From Oscheius onirici (taxonomy: Eukaryota; Nematoda; Chromadorea; Rhabditida; Rhabditidae), in the NCBI GenBank assembly GCA_932521025.1, contig OW051473.1:124001-188000 (forward strand): a stretch of 64,000 nt of DNA. The letters are read 5' to 3'. The translations under genes and the position numbers were made by a program. Positions within the stretch are counted from its first letter, which is position 1, and every line of letters starts with the position of its first letter. Shown piece by piece: positions 32,722-44,648 of the stretch. The notes beneath the pieces were generated by a model that did not search any database, was not told the origin of the DNA, and was given only the letters and a program-made list of their open reading frames with translations.

Positions 32722-35700
32722 TTACTCTTCTTCATCTTCCGTGTAGAATGCGCCGTCGTAAAGGTACCTGTCTTCTTGTTGCCGGCCAAAGTTCCAAAAT
32801 TCCATTACGTCTTCGGTGGATGAAACAGCTGGAAAGGCGATTGCTTGGTTCTCCACTTCGGTGTTTGCCATCTTCTGGAAGAATTCAACGGCAGTAGCTA
32901 GCCAGTCCGATACCAGGGTAGAGAGGTAGTTAGGATCTAGATGAACTTCTTCCGGCAGCTCCACATCTTCCATGCCTCCTCCTCGGTCAGCGTAGCAGTC
33001 ACCAGCTGGTCCCATCGCGAGTTTTTGTTGTTTGTGTTTCAATAGAGTTTTCCGTCCATTATAAAGCAGAAATATTGCACAATTTGATGTTTTTTGTAGA
33101 AAAGTTAACTTCAAAAATAACTTTTTTCCTTAGAAAACCTAAATAAGGAGCAATGTTTTGAAGTGAACCACATTCGAAGATAGGTCTCAGGCATGCCTTA
33201 ACAGCACTCAAACAACAGGTAAATCTGATAAAAAATAGACCAGCTCTCAAAAAGGAGAGTTAGAAAGTTGCTAGTGTAGAAATCTTCATTTGAGATCAGT
33301 GTCAGTAGGTTTTGAATTGATTATCAAATTCCTGTATGGTCTCGAGATTGGCCAACGTTTCGGTTTCTGAAGATTCTCTAGTTTTTTTTCATGAAAATCA
33401 ATTTACCTGCTCGCCGTCTTTTCTCAGCTGTCGATCGTCGATAAAGTCTTCTCCGCTTGTACAAGTAGACCAACGCTAACATTGTTCCTTGAGATCCTAT
33501 GACAATAGTGAAAATATAATGCCAGGCAGCGGTGTTCGGTGTGTAAAGAGTAAAATATTGAACGATCCAGGGCATTCCAATTGTGACTTGAAGCACCAAA
33601 ATTGATATCACTTTTGTCTTGAGCTGGCCATCGTGGTGTTTTCCCTAAAACATGATGATGTTAAAATAGCTGGTACTAACAGTTTTTGAATACTTTATCC
33701 TGGAACGCCACATCCTCCAAAGCAGAATCACAGTACAGATTAGACCATTGTGAAGTAGAATTGAGACTGGTATTACTGTGGCAAAAATAACAGCATCAGC
33801 TTGAACCCATCAGAACCCGTCATCGCGGTTGAAGAAGTGCGTAAAGGCAGCAAGAAAGAGAGAAAGAATTAAGGGAAAGAAAAACTTACAAAAACATATT
33901 GACAAAGCCATTAATGGTTGCAAAAGAATTTGATTAAATTTTCGTAATACCCTAGGAAAGAAGGCAATGACAATTTTTTGAGCTTGAAATATTGTCAGGA
34001 GAATTGAGCTAAAAAACTGCATTTCTTAGAATATGTCGTTCATACCATAGTAACATGCTGTAAGCAGCTCCAGCCATGAATTTACACGAACCTGATTGCT
34101 CTCTGTGATTAAAGGGGCTATCAGGGACATCCGAAGTCAATTTTTACAGTATCCCAAAGAGATTAATCCATTACAAGTCAAGTAAGAGTCTTAATTTGCT
34201 GCAAAATAATAACTAGATAGGAACTGGCAAAGTCATGACCGTCTTAACAAGTCTCGACCGCGTGTGACACTTTTCTAAACCGTCACACGAGTTTTCGATT
34301 TTCTTAAGAAACCTAACACTTGAATCTGTTATATCTCGAGAACAACGCATTTCTGACCCACACTTATATATATTTTCGGAATCAGCACGATGAGCTCTAT
34401 CTTTTGAACTTCATTTTGTCCCTGATACCCCCTGTAAGCGAAAATTTGCTCCGGTTCTATCTCCCTCATGTGAACTCGAAGTGAACATGTTACCGTGCCT
34501 CTGGCGTGTTCACTGAATGTTCAGTCCCCTGTGCTGTCCCGCAATCATAAGCAAAATAACTTGGTTGGATTGCATGAAAAACTAACCGATGTCACATTAA
34601 ACTGCGTCAAGGCCATAACACTCTGTTGGTCCAGCCTCGACATCATGTCCCCAGCACCATTTAAGAGTGTGGCTGTCATCACAGGAGAATCGACTGGGAG
34701 TTGAACTTGACGATCACAAAATGACGGTAAAGCATCTAAATACCACTATTCTTACTATAAAAGTTTTCCGACCATCTTCATTTAGACGCTCTGTGCAGGT
34801 TTTCACACTATAGCTTCTATAGCTTTTCGTAGAAGAGAACAACTTCTTATTTCGGTAAATTGTAAAAAAGACGCTTTGGATATCATTAGTATCTGGAAAA
34901 AATTGTTTCCGAATACTTTCAACATACTTGTCAAAACTTGTTGAGGCACTGATATGGAGTTCATCTTGTTCTTATCTTCCGTTCCGTAAATAACCGAAAA
35001 GGAAAATATTTCATCCTTTAATCCGTTAAAATTTTGGCCGGATCCTGGCTGATTCGACGCAAAACCCATGTTGCTGCCGGTCAGGTATACTAGAGAGGTA
35101 GAATTACAATTAGTCACTAGAAGTGGAAGGGCATCAAGAAACCTGAGGAACTCCGATAGGTTGAAATTTCAGACATTTTTAATAGACTTTGACACCATGC
35201 ATATTCAAACGCACGTTTGTTGTGATCCACTATCAGCTAATACATTTTGATCAACATTCAAAATATTGTCGATGTTTGCTAACACCAAAATCGCGTCCTA
35301 AAATGGTCAATTTTCAGAAAAGACATACTCACATTTTCTGGTAGTCCAGTCAAGTTGGCCGAATCGATCACTATATTTGCGACATAGTTTACATCCTCAG
35401 AAGATAATTCCTCTGGATTTTGAGTATATGTCAATGTTATGTTCAAAGACTGGGAAACATTTTGAAGGCTAACGCCTGACTAAATGCATTCGGATAACGG
35501 GAAAATATAAACTAACATCACTAATATTCTTCAAGACTTGTGTTGGTGTTTCTGTAGTAACAAGTTGTTTTACTGCAGTTGAGGAAACACTTTGACCTTG
35601 TGTCGTAGTTGAGCTAGAAATGGGTTTCACGGTTTGAATTGACATAGTTGTTGTCAGTTCTGTTGTATGTGGTACCGTCGTTTTATAGACTGTTTGCTGT

Positions 35701-37367
35701 AGAGTACTATAACGACTCTAAACTTATACAGACACGCGAATAGAAGCACTAACTTGAATGATGTGGAAGGAATAACGGTTGTTGCCAAGAGCATAGTACT
35801 TGATGCAAGAATTGAAGATGAAACAGAACTTGCTAGAATAGATGTTCAATGTTTCTGTATAGCCAGCTGATGGTTTGCTTGTGGTGCTTGATTCCGATGT
35901 TTCCAAAAATAAGGGTGTAGACAGTTCATTTGTAGGCATTGAGCTTGCAACAGCAGTAGATCTCCCGCTGCTTGAATAATCCTATTTTGCAAAATAATTA
36001 AAACATATCAATGCTAAAATAACCGTAGACGTTGACGAAACGATTGTTTTTTTGTCGGAAATTGTGGATAATGACATTGTGGATGGTGTATTAGTGAGAA
36101 GGGATGTAGAAATGATTGGTGAAACAGTAGAAGGGGTGGTAATTGATCTCGATGAAAAAACGATAGAAAAAACAACCGTAAAAGGATTCTTTTTGGTGCT
36201 GGCCGAATACGTGGGCATGGTTTCTATTGTTTCAACTGTATTTGCTGCTGGAAAAAGAATTTTAAATACTGAAGGATTGGAAAAACGACTTTCATATTAT
36301 TAAGGTTGTGATTAAAGCGAGTGTCCAGACCATTTTCGAATATGAGTTCTGATATAGAGCTTGTAGAGAAAAACTCGATGATTACGGGACTATATATTTT
36401 ATCCGATTTATTTTCGATTTTAACCGAGCTCAAAGTCGCTCTCCCAGAACAAAAGTTATCATTTGCCGAGAAGGCTTCTCGGCACCAAACTAACTTTGAC
36501 AAGTTATGAATCGTTTTGACAAGTCAAATAGTGAGTTGGGCAGAGGAATATTTAGTCGAAATTGGGACCACTGGGAGCGTGTTGCTCAGTGTTTTCGTAA
36601 AAATCGTTCCAACCGCTTTCAATTTAGTTGTGAAGAAACATTTTTTGCCTCAAAATTTAGCGGATATAAGCAGAAGGAACCACGGCAGAAATTACAGTTC
36701 ACACCCCCCCCCCCCCCTCCCCCCACAAAATCTTCTGGACACTCGCTTTAAGGTAACTTACTAATTTGAACGGGCGATGTAAACAGTGCACTGGTACCTA
36801 GCGTGCTTGTTGAAGTTACACTAGGAATAGTGCTCTTTCCACTGAAAACATCAGTGGTTTAGTTGAAACTTCCAATACCATGTTCTCATGAACTGTCCGT
36901 CTTCGCAACTGTCACTTTTTCCACAGGCGCAGAAGCTGCCGCCGATAGCAGCTGTTATCTTATATGTTCTGGACACGTCCTGTAGACAGGCGTTGAAGTA
37001 AAACAGAGTTTCGTGGCCCAGCTGTTGATATTTGACAAAATGAGCGTCGTCCGGCTGGTAGGACAACAAAATTTCGCCTCCGTTTTTCTTGATCTTCTGA
37101 CAGTGATGCTCACATTTAAAATTCTTGTGTTTTTAAGAAGAATCACATTTCTCACCTTGCATTGTCGATATAAACGGGCAAATTGTTTTGTGGATTGATT
37201 ACGTTGAAGACAAACTTGTAGAATCCAGGGAAAATTGAGGTCACCGTTAACAAAACTGTAGACCTGCAGCTCTGATTCGATTGACAGGTCTTGATGAAAA
37301 TAGTCGTAAAATGATTAGGAAGGCAGACAGCAACTGGAATAATCCAGAAGAAGATGCGACGATTCAT
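32722..37367 (-). CDS. Adhesion-type (family B2) GPCR with Ser/Thr-rich stalk
   Basis: Minus strand, many exons. Start at 37367 with a signal peptide (MNRRIFFWIIPVAVCLPNHF). A Cys-containing ectodomain follows (to about 36850), then Ser/Thr-rich exons around 35550-36200 (for example ITTPSTVSPIISTS), typical of a mucin-like stalk, and a domain ending near 34500. There KWCWGHDVEAG...EC and a downstream FSCNPTK resemble a degenerate GPS/GAIN end. Membrane part: a TM3 segment CKFMAGAAYSML followed by ILLTIFQAQKIVIAFF (about 33950-34090), TM5 WVQADAVIFATVIPVSILLHNG (about 33730-33800, described in pieces), TM6-7 ILVLQVTIGMPWIVQYF and HYIFTIVIGSQGTMLALVY (33395-33640). The exon at 33640-33395 splices in phase to 33004-32722, an acidic cytoplasmic tail ending YTEDEEE. 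The full exon set between 34100 and 36850 was not resolved. It probably acts as a cell-adhesion receptor at the surface. Confidence 0.65.
36316..36747. mobile_element. Second TTAA-flanked MITE (432 bp) in the adhesion GPCR gene
   Basis: Termini are perfect 14-bp inverted repeats (AGCGAGTGTCCAGA and TCTGGACACTCGCT) flanked by TTAA on both sides (36312-36315 and 36748-36751). The interior has an internal hairpin (GCCGAGAAGGCTTCTCGGC, about 36458) and a 14-C run (36704-36717). It is non-coding. Its design matches the 16397-16844 element (AG at the outer end, TTAA target) but the repeat sequence differs. Confidence 0.75.
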
Positions 37368-38556
37368 TTACATCAGGGTATCCTAAACGCTGAATAAATG
37401 CGAACTGAAAGACGGCAGCAAATGCACTGTCCTAAAATAATCAGCTAATCTTGTTGTGGAAATCTTGAATCAATAGTACTTGGGTGTAGAAGACAGAGAC
37501 AGCTATTACCTGAGTCCTGTTATCAAACAGTACAGTCAAAATTCTTGATGCTAGAAATATACTATGTGCCTTGAAAATGGTAACGGTTTATCGGTCGAAG
37601 AACTGGGATTTCTCTTCAACTGGTTGCACTTTCTTCTTATCACGAAAAATAAACGACGAGGTAAGGAATTGCTTGTTCTTTATTGGAGCACTTTACAATT
37701 GTGAAAAAGGCAGATTTTTTGGCTGAGCCTATATTTATTCGGCTTCAAGTTCTGCGAACCACAACCTTTATAAAAAACTATTTTCAGCATGGAACTTCTT
37801 GTTCGAGAACAGCTTCTTTGTTTGTTCGATACTGATTGCTTCTGAGAACCCTTCAGTGTCTCTGAAGTCTCTACTAATTGGGTTCAAAGCCTGCGATTTC
37901 AATGAATCAGAAACTAATTGAGCTTGAAGGTTTCACTTGCTTCAATGACAAGTGGTTTTTTTGAAACACCTCTGCGGTAAACTATGAATCTAGCTTCGTT
38001 TCAAGTCGACATTTGAAGAATGACGGGTGGTGAACGTTACAATGCTCTCTACTTTCCCAGCTAGCATCCAGGTATATTGCAATTTATTCTGTTTCTCCGT
38101 CTTTTGTTTTTTGATTTTGCGACTAACCATTCTTTCTTAGTTACACGGCTTCGCAACATTTGGCTCTTTATCACTGATTAGAGATGACGTGTCCTCAGTT
38201 AACCATAGCTCTTTTTATCAAAAAGGTCTCTCGGTACAGGGAGCGTTAAGCAGAAGTCACACAATACTCAGCCGACTATATTTACCCAGCAGAAACCGGC
38301 CTCATTGTCAGTTCTCCGCGTGTCTTTTGCCATTTTCTCGCGTTCCTTATTACATGATCCGATATCCTTTGATCTTATCAACTCCAGGCGGGTTGCGGTC
38401 CACATCGGTTTGTCCACGTTCTTTTTCCGCTCGGCGACCACACTCTACGCGTGTCCTTCAATAGAAAGACTTTCATTGAAACTTGCTCTTTTGAGCCTTA
38501 TCAGTATCTCTGCACCCTCTTCTAGAAGTCAAGGCACAAGTTAACTTCAGGGAACA
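37368..38556. other. Divergent promoter region between adhesion GPCR and DAF-36
   Basis: About 1.2 kb between two start codons that point away from each other. No coding exon is supported; frames at 38189-38544 lack splice logic. The end TTAACTTCAG at about 38541-38550 just before the DAF-36 ATG looks like a spliced-leader acceptor. Confidence 0.45.
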
Positions 38557-40901
38557 ATGAGTGTCTTGGCTGACTCTGCCATAAGGATTGTTAATCATTT
38601 CGGAAAGGTAACTTTATGTTGGGCGCTTCTAATAACTTTTTAGCCGGACAATACCGCGACTTTTGTCACATTAGCAGCTGCTTTTGTTCTATATCTATTG
38701 TACAAATGGGCTGTGCAGCCTACCAACAGGATCAAACGATTAGGCGACCTTGGCCTTTACTTTGACGAGAAGGTTAGCTACGCCGGTGGGGAAATTAAAA
38801 CGGTTTAACTTCCAGTTGAAAGGAAAATACAGGGAGCGTCAATTGGAGCGATTGATTAAGCTGAGAAGAGTTGGAGATCTTCCTCCCGTCTATCCTAATG
38901 GATGGTATTGTATTGCCGAGTCGAACCAAATCAAACCAGGAGAGATCAAGGAAATTACAGTTTTTGGTGAGTTCGACAGCGAATTGTTCTGTTTATAACA
39001 AAAGTATCTAGTTTTTATCACATTTGTCAAATCAATATTTGCGCACTATTTTTTCTTTATATTTCTGAAGTCAGCCTGTAATTAACCGAGTTCTTTTTGT
39101 CCAACAATCATTTTTGTAAGCCACCATCTTTTTTCGTTTATAGCTTGTTCTTTCAAAGCTTCAAGACTCCTGAAATCAGTACAGAAATTGTAGTCTTATC
39201 TTGCATTCTGACTCTACTGGACAATCAAAAGAACAGCTGTCACTGTCTCAGATAATCAACAGATAAATGTTATAGGGCAATTTGTCTCCCTTGTGAGGTC
39301 TCATTCTGGAAAAATCTTTGTTATGGAATCATATTGCCCTCATCTGGGAGCAAACTTTAATGTCGGCGGAAAGGTAAGTGGAATTTTTCATTCAAATTTG
39401 GAATGTTCAGGTTGTGAACGACAACTGCGTTCAATGTCCCTTCCACGGCTGGATCTTTTCTGCAGAGACTGGAAAATGTACGACAATTCCATATGATAAT
39501 CAGTCCATTCCTGAGCAAGCAAAGGTCGCCACCTGGCCTGCCGTGGAGAAAAATGCTCATGTTTACATTTGGTAAGTCCAGGGGCCACAACAGAATTAGA
39601 TTTGTGTTGTGAATTTTTTTTAAAGATGCTCATTTGGGTAGAAAACTAAATACATTCATGATAGGTTGTTTTATAAATTCTACTCATGGTTTTTAGGTTT
39701 CATTGCGATGGAGAAGATCCAGCCTGGGAAGTGCCAGAGATTCCGCAAATTGATTCTGGTGAATGGAGCATTGGAGGAAGAACCGAGCACGAAATTATGT
39801 GTCATTGTCAAGAGATTCCAGAAAACGGGGCAGACATTGCTCATCTCAATTATTTACATCTTTCGGGTCCTAATGATGGTATGAAAGATTCCTTTTGCGG
39901 GATAATATATGTCCAGGCCACAACATTCTCAAATTCGAGCTACAAAACACGAAGCCAATGATTCAGCATTGTTGGACCGGATCTTGGGAGCATGGCTCAG
40001 GAGAGATGAAACATTTGGGCACGATGCACTTGGACCAATATCTGACTTTCTACGGAATGCAGATTCCTCTCACGGCGAGCAAGTTAAAAGCTGAACAGGT
40101 AAGCACAAATCATAATCGTAAGATATTTCCAAGGTTTGCTGAAAAGAACTTACTACCGGCATTGTTTGAATTGCGATAACGACCGCAAGTACTGATAAGA
40201 CGTCAATTATAGCCTTGTGCTTTCTTGCCAGTTGACTCTTGTACGAAGGTCACTGCATGAGTCAAACAACCTCTGAATCATCACAGACGTTTCTTTTTCA
40301 ATGACGTTATAGATCACAAGAGCAGAAAAAAGCAAAGCGCTAGTTCTGAATAAGAAAAAAATTTACAAAACATAGTTCTAAATACAAAAAAAAGTACACT
40401 TAAAATGGACAAAGACAAGCAAAGACAAACGTTTTATTGCGTATGTAACTGACAAAACAATTTGTTTCAGTACGGTCCAGGAATTGTGGTAATGAACTTC
40501 AATTTTGGTGCACTTGGACGCGGAGTTGTTTTGCAACATGTCACCCCAGAAGAACCTCTTCTTCAAAGAGTTCGCTTTAAAATGTTCTCTACATGCCCAT
40601 TGTGGTTCTGCAAATTTTTCTTAACTTCTGAGGCACTTCAGGTAAGTACGTTGATTCACAAAGAGGCCTCTTTGTTTCAGTTTGAAAGAGACATCTACGT
40701 CTGGTCGAATAAGAAGTATATCCGAAACCCATTAGTTGTTAAAAATGACGGGCCAATTATGAAACATCGAAGGTAAGTATGAGGTTGTCCTCAACCACAA
40801 GATGCTTCAGATGGTACAGCCAGTTCTACACTGAAAATAGCCCAAAAATGCTACCAAATGGCGAAATCAGTAATAAACCAAAATCTGTGAATGATTGGTA
40901 A
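38557..40901 (+). CDS. daf-36: DAF-36/Neverland Rieske oxygenase, cholesterol 7-desaturase
   Basis: Introduces the 7,8 double bond into cholesterol, giving 7-dehydrocholesterol, the first step towards dafachronic acids (nematode) or ecdysteroids (insects). The first exon (38557-38607) and second (38644-38772) encode an N-terminal membrane anchor (TFVTLAAAFVLYLLYKWAV). Next comes YPNGWYCIAESNQIKPGE, then the Rieske [2Fe-2S] motifs CPHLGANF and CPFHGW (Cys-x-His and Cys-x2-His) in exons at about 39277-39373 and 39412-39571. The catalytic domain shows the non-heme iron site NGADIAHLNYLH (Asp-x2-His-x4-His) and continues through NFNFGALGRGVV and WFCKFFL to the stop after SVNDW. All exons join in frame. 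It is transcribed away from the adhesion GPCR gene and ends 137 bp before the FAAH-like gene on the other strand. The gene assignment is secure; activity is inferred from the family. Confidence 0.92.
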
Positions 40902-41037
40902 GAAAGAACCTGAACAATAAATATATATTTGATCGCTTGATAAAATGGGCTTTTGTATTTTAGTTGGTTGCAATTTAATTTGCATTCCACGAATATTTTT
41001 ATCTTTATATTAATTCACATTGATATATTGCCAGTCT

Positions 41038-43148
41038 TCAAAGTGATCCCACCATTCCCGGAGGAGTCCAGCCACCGAACTCTTTGGAGAGTCTCTTGGC
41101 GACATTTATCAGATGATGTTCAGAGTTAGGTGGACCTATGATCTGAAAATTGTTTTGGTGATAGTTTCAGTAACAATCAGAATAATTCTATTTTGCTAGC
41201 GTTCGCTAATTTAAGATCTAAAATTGGCTCAAAATTTTAGATGAGAGAAGTTATAGCATGATGTTTAACTTACCATAACTCCCAGGGGCAGCCCTTCACT
41301 GTCTATACCCATAGGACATTGAACGGCTGGGAGACCGAGAACGTTAGCAAATGTCGTATGACACATGTTCCACCGCTTTGCAATCAGCTCTCCATGGAAA
41401 GTTGCCTGGGTTGGGAAGCTGTAAGAATCTATTATACGATAAACTTTTATAAACCTTGGGAAAAACAGAAGGCCGTGGGGAAAAAGAAGTTTGACCACTA
41501 TGTCTTTTAGCTGATCTCGGTACACAATCATCTAAAAGTTTTACTCACTTACATAGATGGGCATACCTCAGCTTTCTCGTTTGGCTCAAAAATGTCACAG
41601 TCGTCGGTTAGTCCGTAAAGAATTCCAGCAAGTGTGTGACTACTCTTTCCTTGAGCATACTTCACCATTTCTTGAAAACAATTTGTTTGGTCTTTGGAAT
41701 CGAGATTTGTCTGAAGCTCAATCAGATTTGGGGATAAGCTGCTATAATATTACCCAGGAATCGTTCATGACGTCAGCCATCAATGGCTCATAGATGTGTT
41801 GACGGATGCTTACAAGCAGAAATTCGAAGATGTATTTAGACAAACGGAACGACGTTTCTTCAGCTTTTTGATTGGTAAGGTCTTCGTAGAATTTGACCGC
41901 CTTAAACAGAAACATAATGACCAAAGAAAAATATAACCTAGAATTATTGTTTGCCATTGATTAATGAAAACTAATAACTACTCACTTGGAACATTGAATC
42001 CAAGCAAGTCTTGTTGACCGGTTCCATAAAAAGGTATTCGTTCAACCCAGTGTAGTAAAATAGCATAGGTTTTTCTGGGATCTCTTTTCGGAGCTCTGTT
42101 CTACTCATAACCTGAACTTTCTCACGTAATAGTTTCAATGAACATTTAACCTCAAGCATTAGACCCAAATCTTCAGCATATCTGCAAATGGGAGCCATTC
42201 TTCCCATGATACTTTTGTAGCTCTTCTCCCCATTTAGTTTGGGAAAATGTCCGTGATTTGGAACAAGACCGGGGGTTGGGAGCAGAGCAAATACGTCGTT
42301 GAAAAATGCTGGCTGTCTAGCTGAACCTGCAAAATCGCTGGCAACGCTTATAAGAGCAGCTCCGGCTCCCAACAGAGCAGCATCTCCGCCGGAACAGCCT
42401 CCAGCTGTTCTCCTCAAATCAAAGGGATTTCTGGTTAAACCAAACAGCTTGGAAGAGCTCTCAATCCAAGTGCAGTATTCCGAAACAGTGCCGATGGCCA
42501 GCAGAATCCCGCCATAATGTTCCATTCTGAACAATACATATCAAAAGCTGAAAATAGTACCTTGCAACAACGTCGGCCGTTTCGTGTGCAACCGAATTTC
42601 TCCTGGCATAAACTCCTGACGTGACCGGTATGCCTTTGACCTTGATTGAAGCTTTCACTGTGAATGGGATTCCAAGGAGAAACTTCCGTTCAGCGAACTA
42701 GAATTACCTTTTTTGGAATTTTTATCATCTACCTTAGCTAGTTCTTCGTCATCCATGGCTTGAATCTTGTTATCAAGATCTTCTGCTTGACGCCGAGCCT
42801 CGTGAAAGTTTTTGTACGCGACAGCATTGATTAGAGGATTTACTTCCTCGATTCTCTTGATATAGGCATTGACAAAATCAAGGGATTTTAGCTGAAGAAA
42901 CACTTTTTTGATAACTGTCTACTGTTTTGAAGCGTTTTTTGCAAATCAACCAGGAAAAAAAAGAATTTACGCAGATAAACTGAAAAACTTTCCTTTCTTT
43001 GCTTCATAAGTCCCACAGCTTTCGTAGCCGAGATGAACAAGGTTGTATCTCCGGGCGGCTCGACATAACTTTTGCTTTGAAATAAGTTCCAGGCAACAAA
43101 AAGGAATCGTACTACATAATAATAAATCCGTACAATGCATCTAAACAC
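41038..43148 (-). CDS. Fatty-acid amide hydrolase-like amidase A (altered cis-Ser)
   Basis: Amidase-signature enzyme, FAAH/FAAH2 group, which would hydrolyse N-acylethanolamines such as anandamide at membranes. N-terminal hydrophobic anchor (VRIYYYVVRFLFVAW), then FVNAYIKRIEEVNPLINAV, catalytic-Lys region LLGIPFTVKASIKVKG, signature region AGGCSGGDAALLGAGAALIS, nucleophile SDFAGSARQPAFF, and C-terminal FANVLGLPAVQCPMGIDSEGLPLGV with the end GPPNSEHHLINVAKR. The Lys and the nucleophilic Ser (codon 42322-42324) are kept. The residue 24 positions before the nucleophile, which is the catalytic cis-Ser in FAAH (GGSSGG), is Cys here (codon 42394-42396). The 5' end is uncertain: no in-frame ATG was found at the beginning of the first exon. 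A paralogue without its 3' half lies at 58.1-59.2 kb. Confidence 0.85.
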
Positions 43149-44447
43149 ATTTCGAAGCCAGTGTGGGCCATCCCTTAAAAATCAGGTGAAATTTTTTTTG
43201 TAACAGACCTAATTGAGCGGAGAAACATTGTCTGAGATGGGAGATGTCAACAGTGAATAAATTGTCTCTGGCGCTTTGGCGGAAGTCAAGCACTTCTTAC
43301 TCATAATAGGAAAGTACAGGCCGTGAGCATATGAATCGTTCTTCTATTCATGCATTGTCGTGTTTTGTCGGAAGACAGACGCTAAAAACGAATGACATCA
43401 TAAACGTGTCATCGAACAAATGGAGAGGATTGACAACAAAATTAACAATAAGCTTTCTATCATTTAAGCATTCTGAACGAACTATCTTTTAGAAGAAAGT
43501 TCGAAAGTAATCAGTTTTATTAAGAGCTATCTTCTAAGGAACAATGACGTTTTACATATTTTCACGACCTATTCAAAAAGAAGAGGGATTACCGTAAAAT
43601 TTCTGCTCTTCCCCTCGAGACCCAATTAGCACGCAAAAATTGGCTACTCAGCCAACAAATTCCAACTTTCTCTGCGTATACTTTAAATTTGTTGGCAGAG
43701 TATCCAATTTTTGCGTGGTAAGTGGGTCTCGAAGGCAAGAGCTAAAATCTTGCGGTATTCCCTCTTCTTTTTGAAGACCTTATATGTCAGATGTTTTACA
43801 TATTTCAAATCATCAGTATGCTAATCTCGATGTCGTCACACGTTGTAGCCATCTGAAGTAGATCCGACCATTTTTCCTCTCTAAGCATTCGCGCCCCATC
43901 TACACTTTCACAAATCTTTGTTTATCGGACTGCTCGCTAAAAATGAATGAAACGATGGGAACATCGCCTCGCACGTCGCAATAAACTGCTCACAGTCCCC
44001 ATTTGACACGTATCCTTCTCTGCTTTCCTATTTTTTCCTTTTTTCAAAATATCTCCAGTTTTTCAGGGTCGCTTACGTGGACTCGCCATACTTGCGAAGA
44101 TGCGGAAAAGTTAAGAGCCTTAGGAGCAATCCAGGCCAGCGTGCAACAAGATTAGCCAAGTAAGTTTTGGCAAAGGTAGAAAACAGCCAGTTTTCAGATG
44201 TGTCGCTGTGAGACACTTCAAGGATCGTTATGGACATTGACGTCACAGAATAGGGTTGGAGAACTGGGGCAGAAAAGAAGGTATTACATTTCTGCCTTTT
44301 CATTTATCTTCTAATTTTCAGAAGCGTGGGGCTGTCCAAAAGCAACACTGAACATCAAGGACGAAGAAAATATAAAAGCAGAACAACAATGAAGGTTCAC
44401 CGTTTATTACTCATAGTTGACATTAACTGTCGTTTTTTCTTCTGCAT
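43149..44447. other. Upstream region of FAAH-like gene A with a palindromic element
   Basis: Mostly non-coding. It holds the 204-bp hairpin element at 43572-43775. Around 44067-44390, three short plus-strand segments could be spliced (YLRRCGKVKSLRSNPGQR and following), but no family or secure start supports a gene. Confidence 0.35.
43572..43775. mobile_element. Near-perfect palindromic MITE (about 204 bp)
   Basis: Starts TTCAAAAAGAAGAGGGATTA and ends with the inverse TATTCCCTCTTCTTTTTGAA. The halves remain complementary for about 95 bp (CGAGACCCA against TGGGTCTCG; CACGCAAAAATTGG against CCAATTTTTGCGTG; GCCAACAAATT against AATTTGTTGGC), so a transcript would form a long hairpin. No coding capacity and no clear target duplication. 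Confidence 0.75.
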
Positions 44448-44648
44448 CTAGGAGAAGGCTGCAGCATTTTCGGCAAGGCTTGCCGTTGCAAACTTCTTGA
44501 AAGAGTCCACGGAACCGACTAGCGAAATATTCAGGGCAAAGCTGTTCATAGGCCTAGACAGCTTTAGAGTTTCATCGGAGAGAGCGGGAGTTTTCAGCTG
44601 GACTGGTAACGAAGGAGACTTGTCGGCATCGCTGGGCATCTTTTCCAT
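44448..44648 (-). CDS. Small hypothetical protein (66 aa)
   Basis: A single exon starting MEKMPSDADKSPSLPVQLK and ending SLAENAAAFS. A perfect acceptor-like AAAACTTCAG lies about 20 bases upstream of the ATG, suggesting trans-splicing. The product is hydrophilic at the start and has an amphipathic C-terminal half (FALNISLVGSVDSFKKFATA). There is no signal peptide or cysteine. I do not recognise it. The coding-like composition and trans-splice context support it moderately. Confidence 0.45.
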   Translation of the reverse strand: MEKMPSDADKSPSLPVQLKTPALSDETLKLSRPMNSFALNISLVGSVDSFKKFATASLAENAAAFS

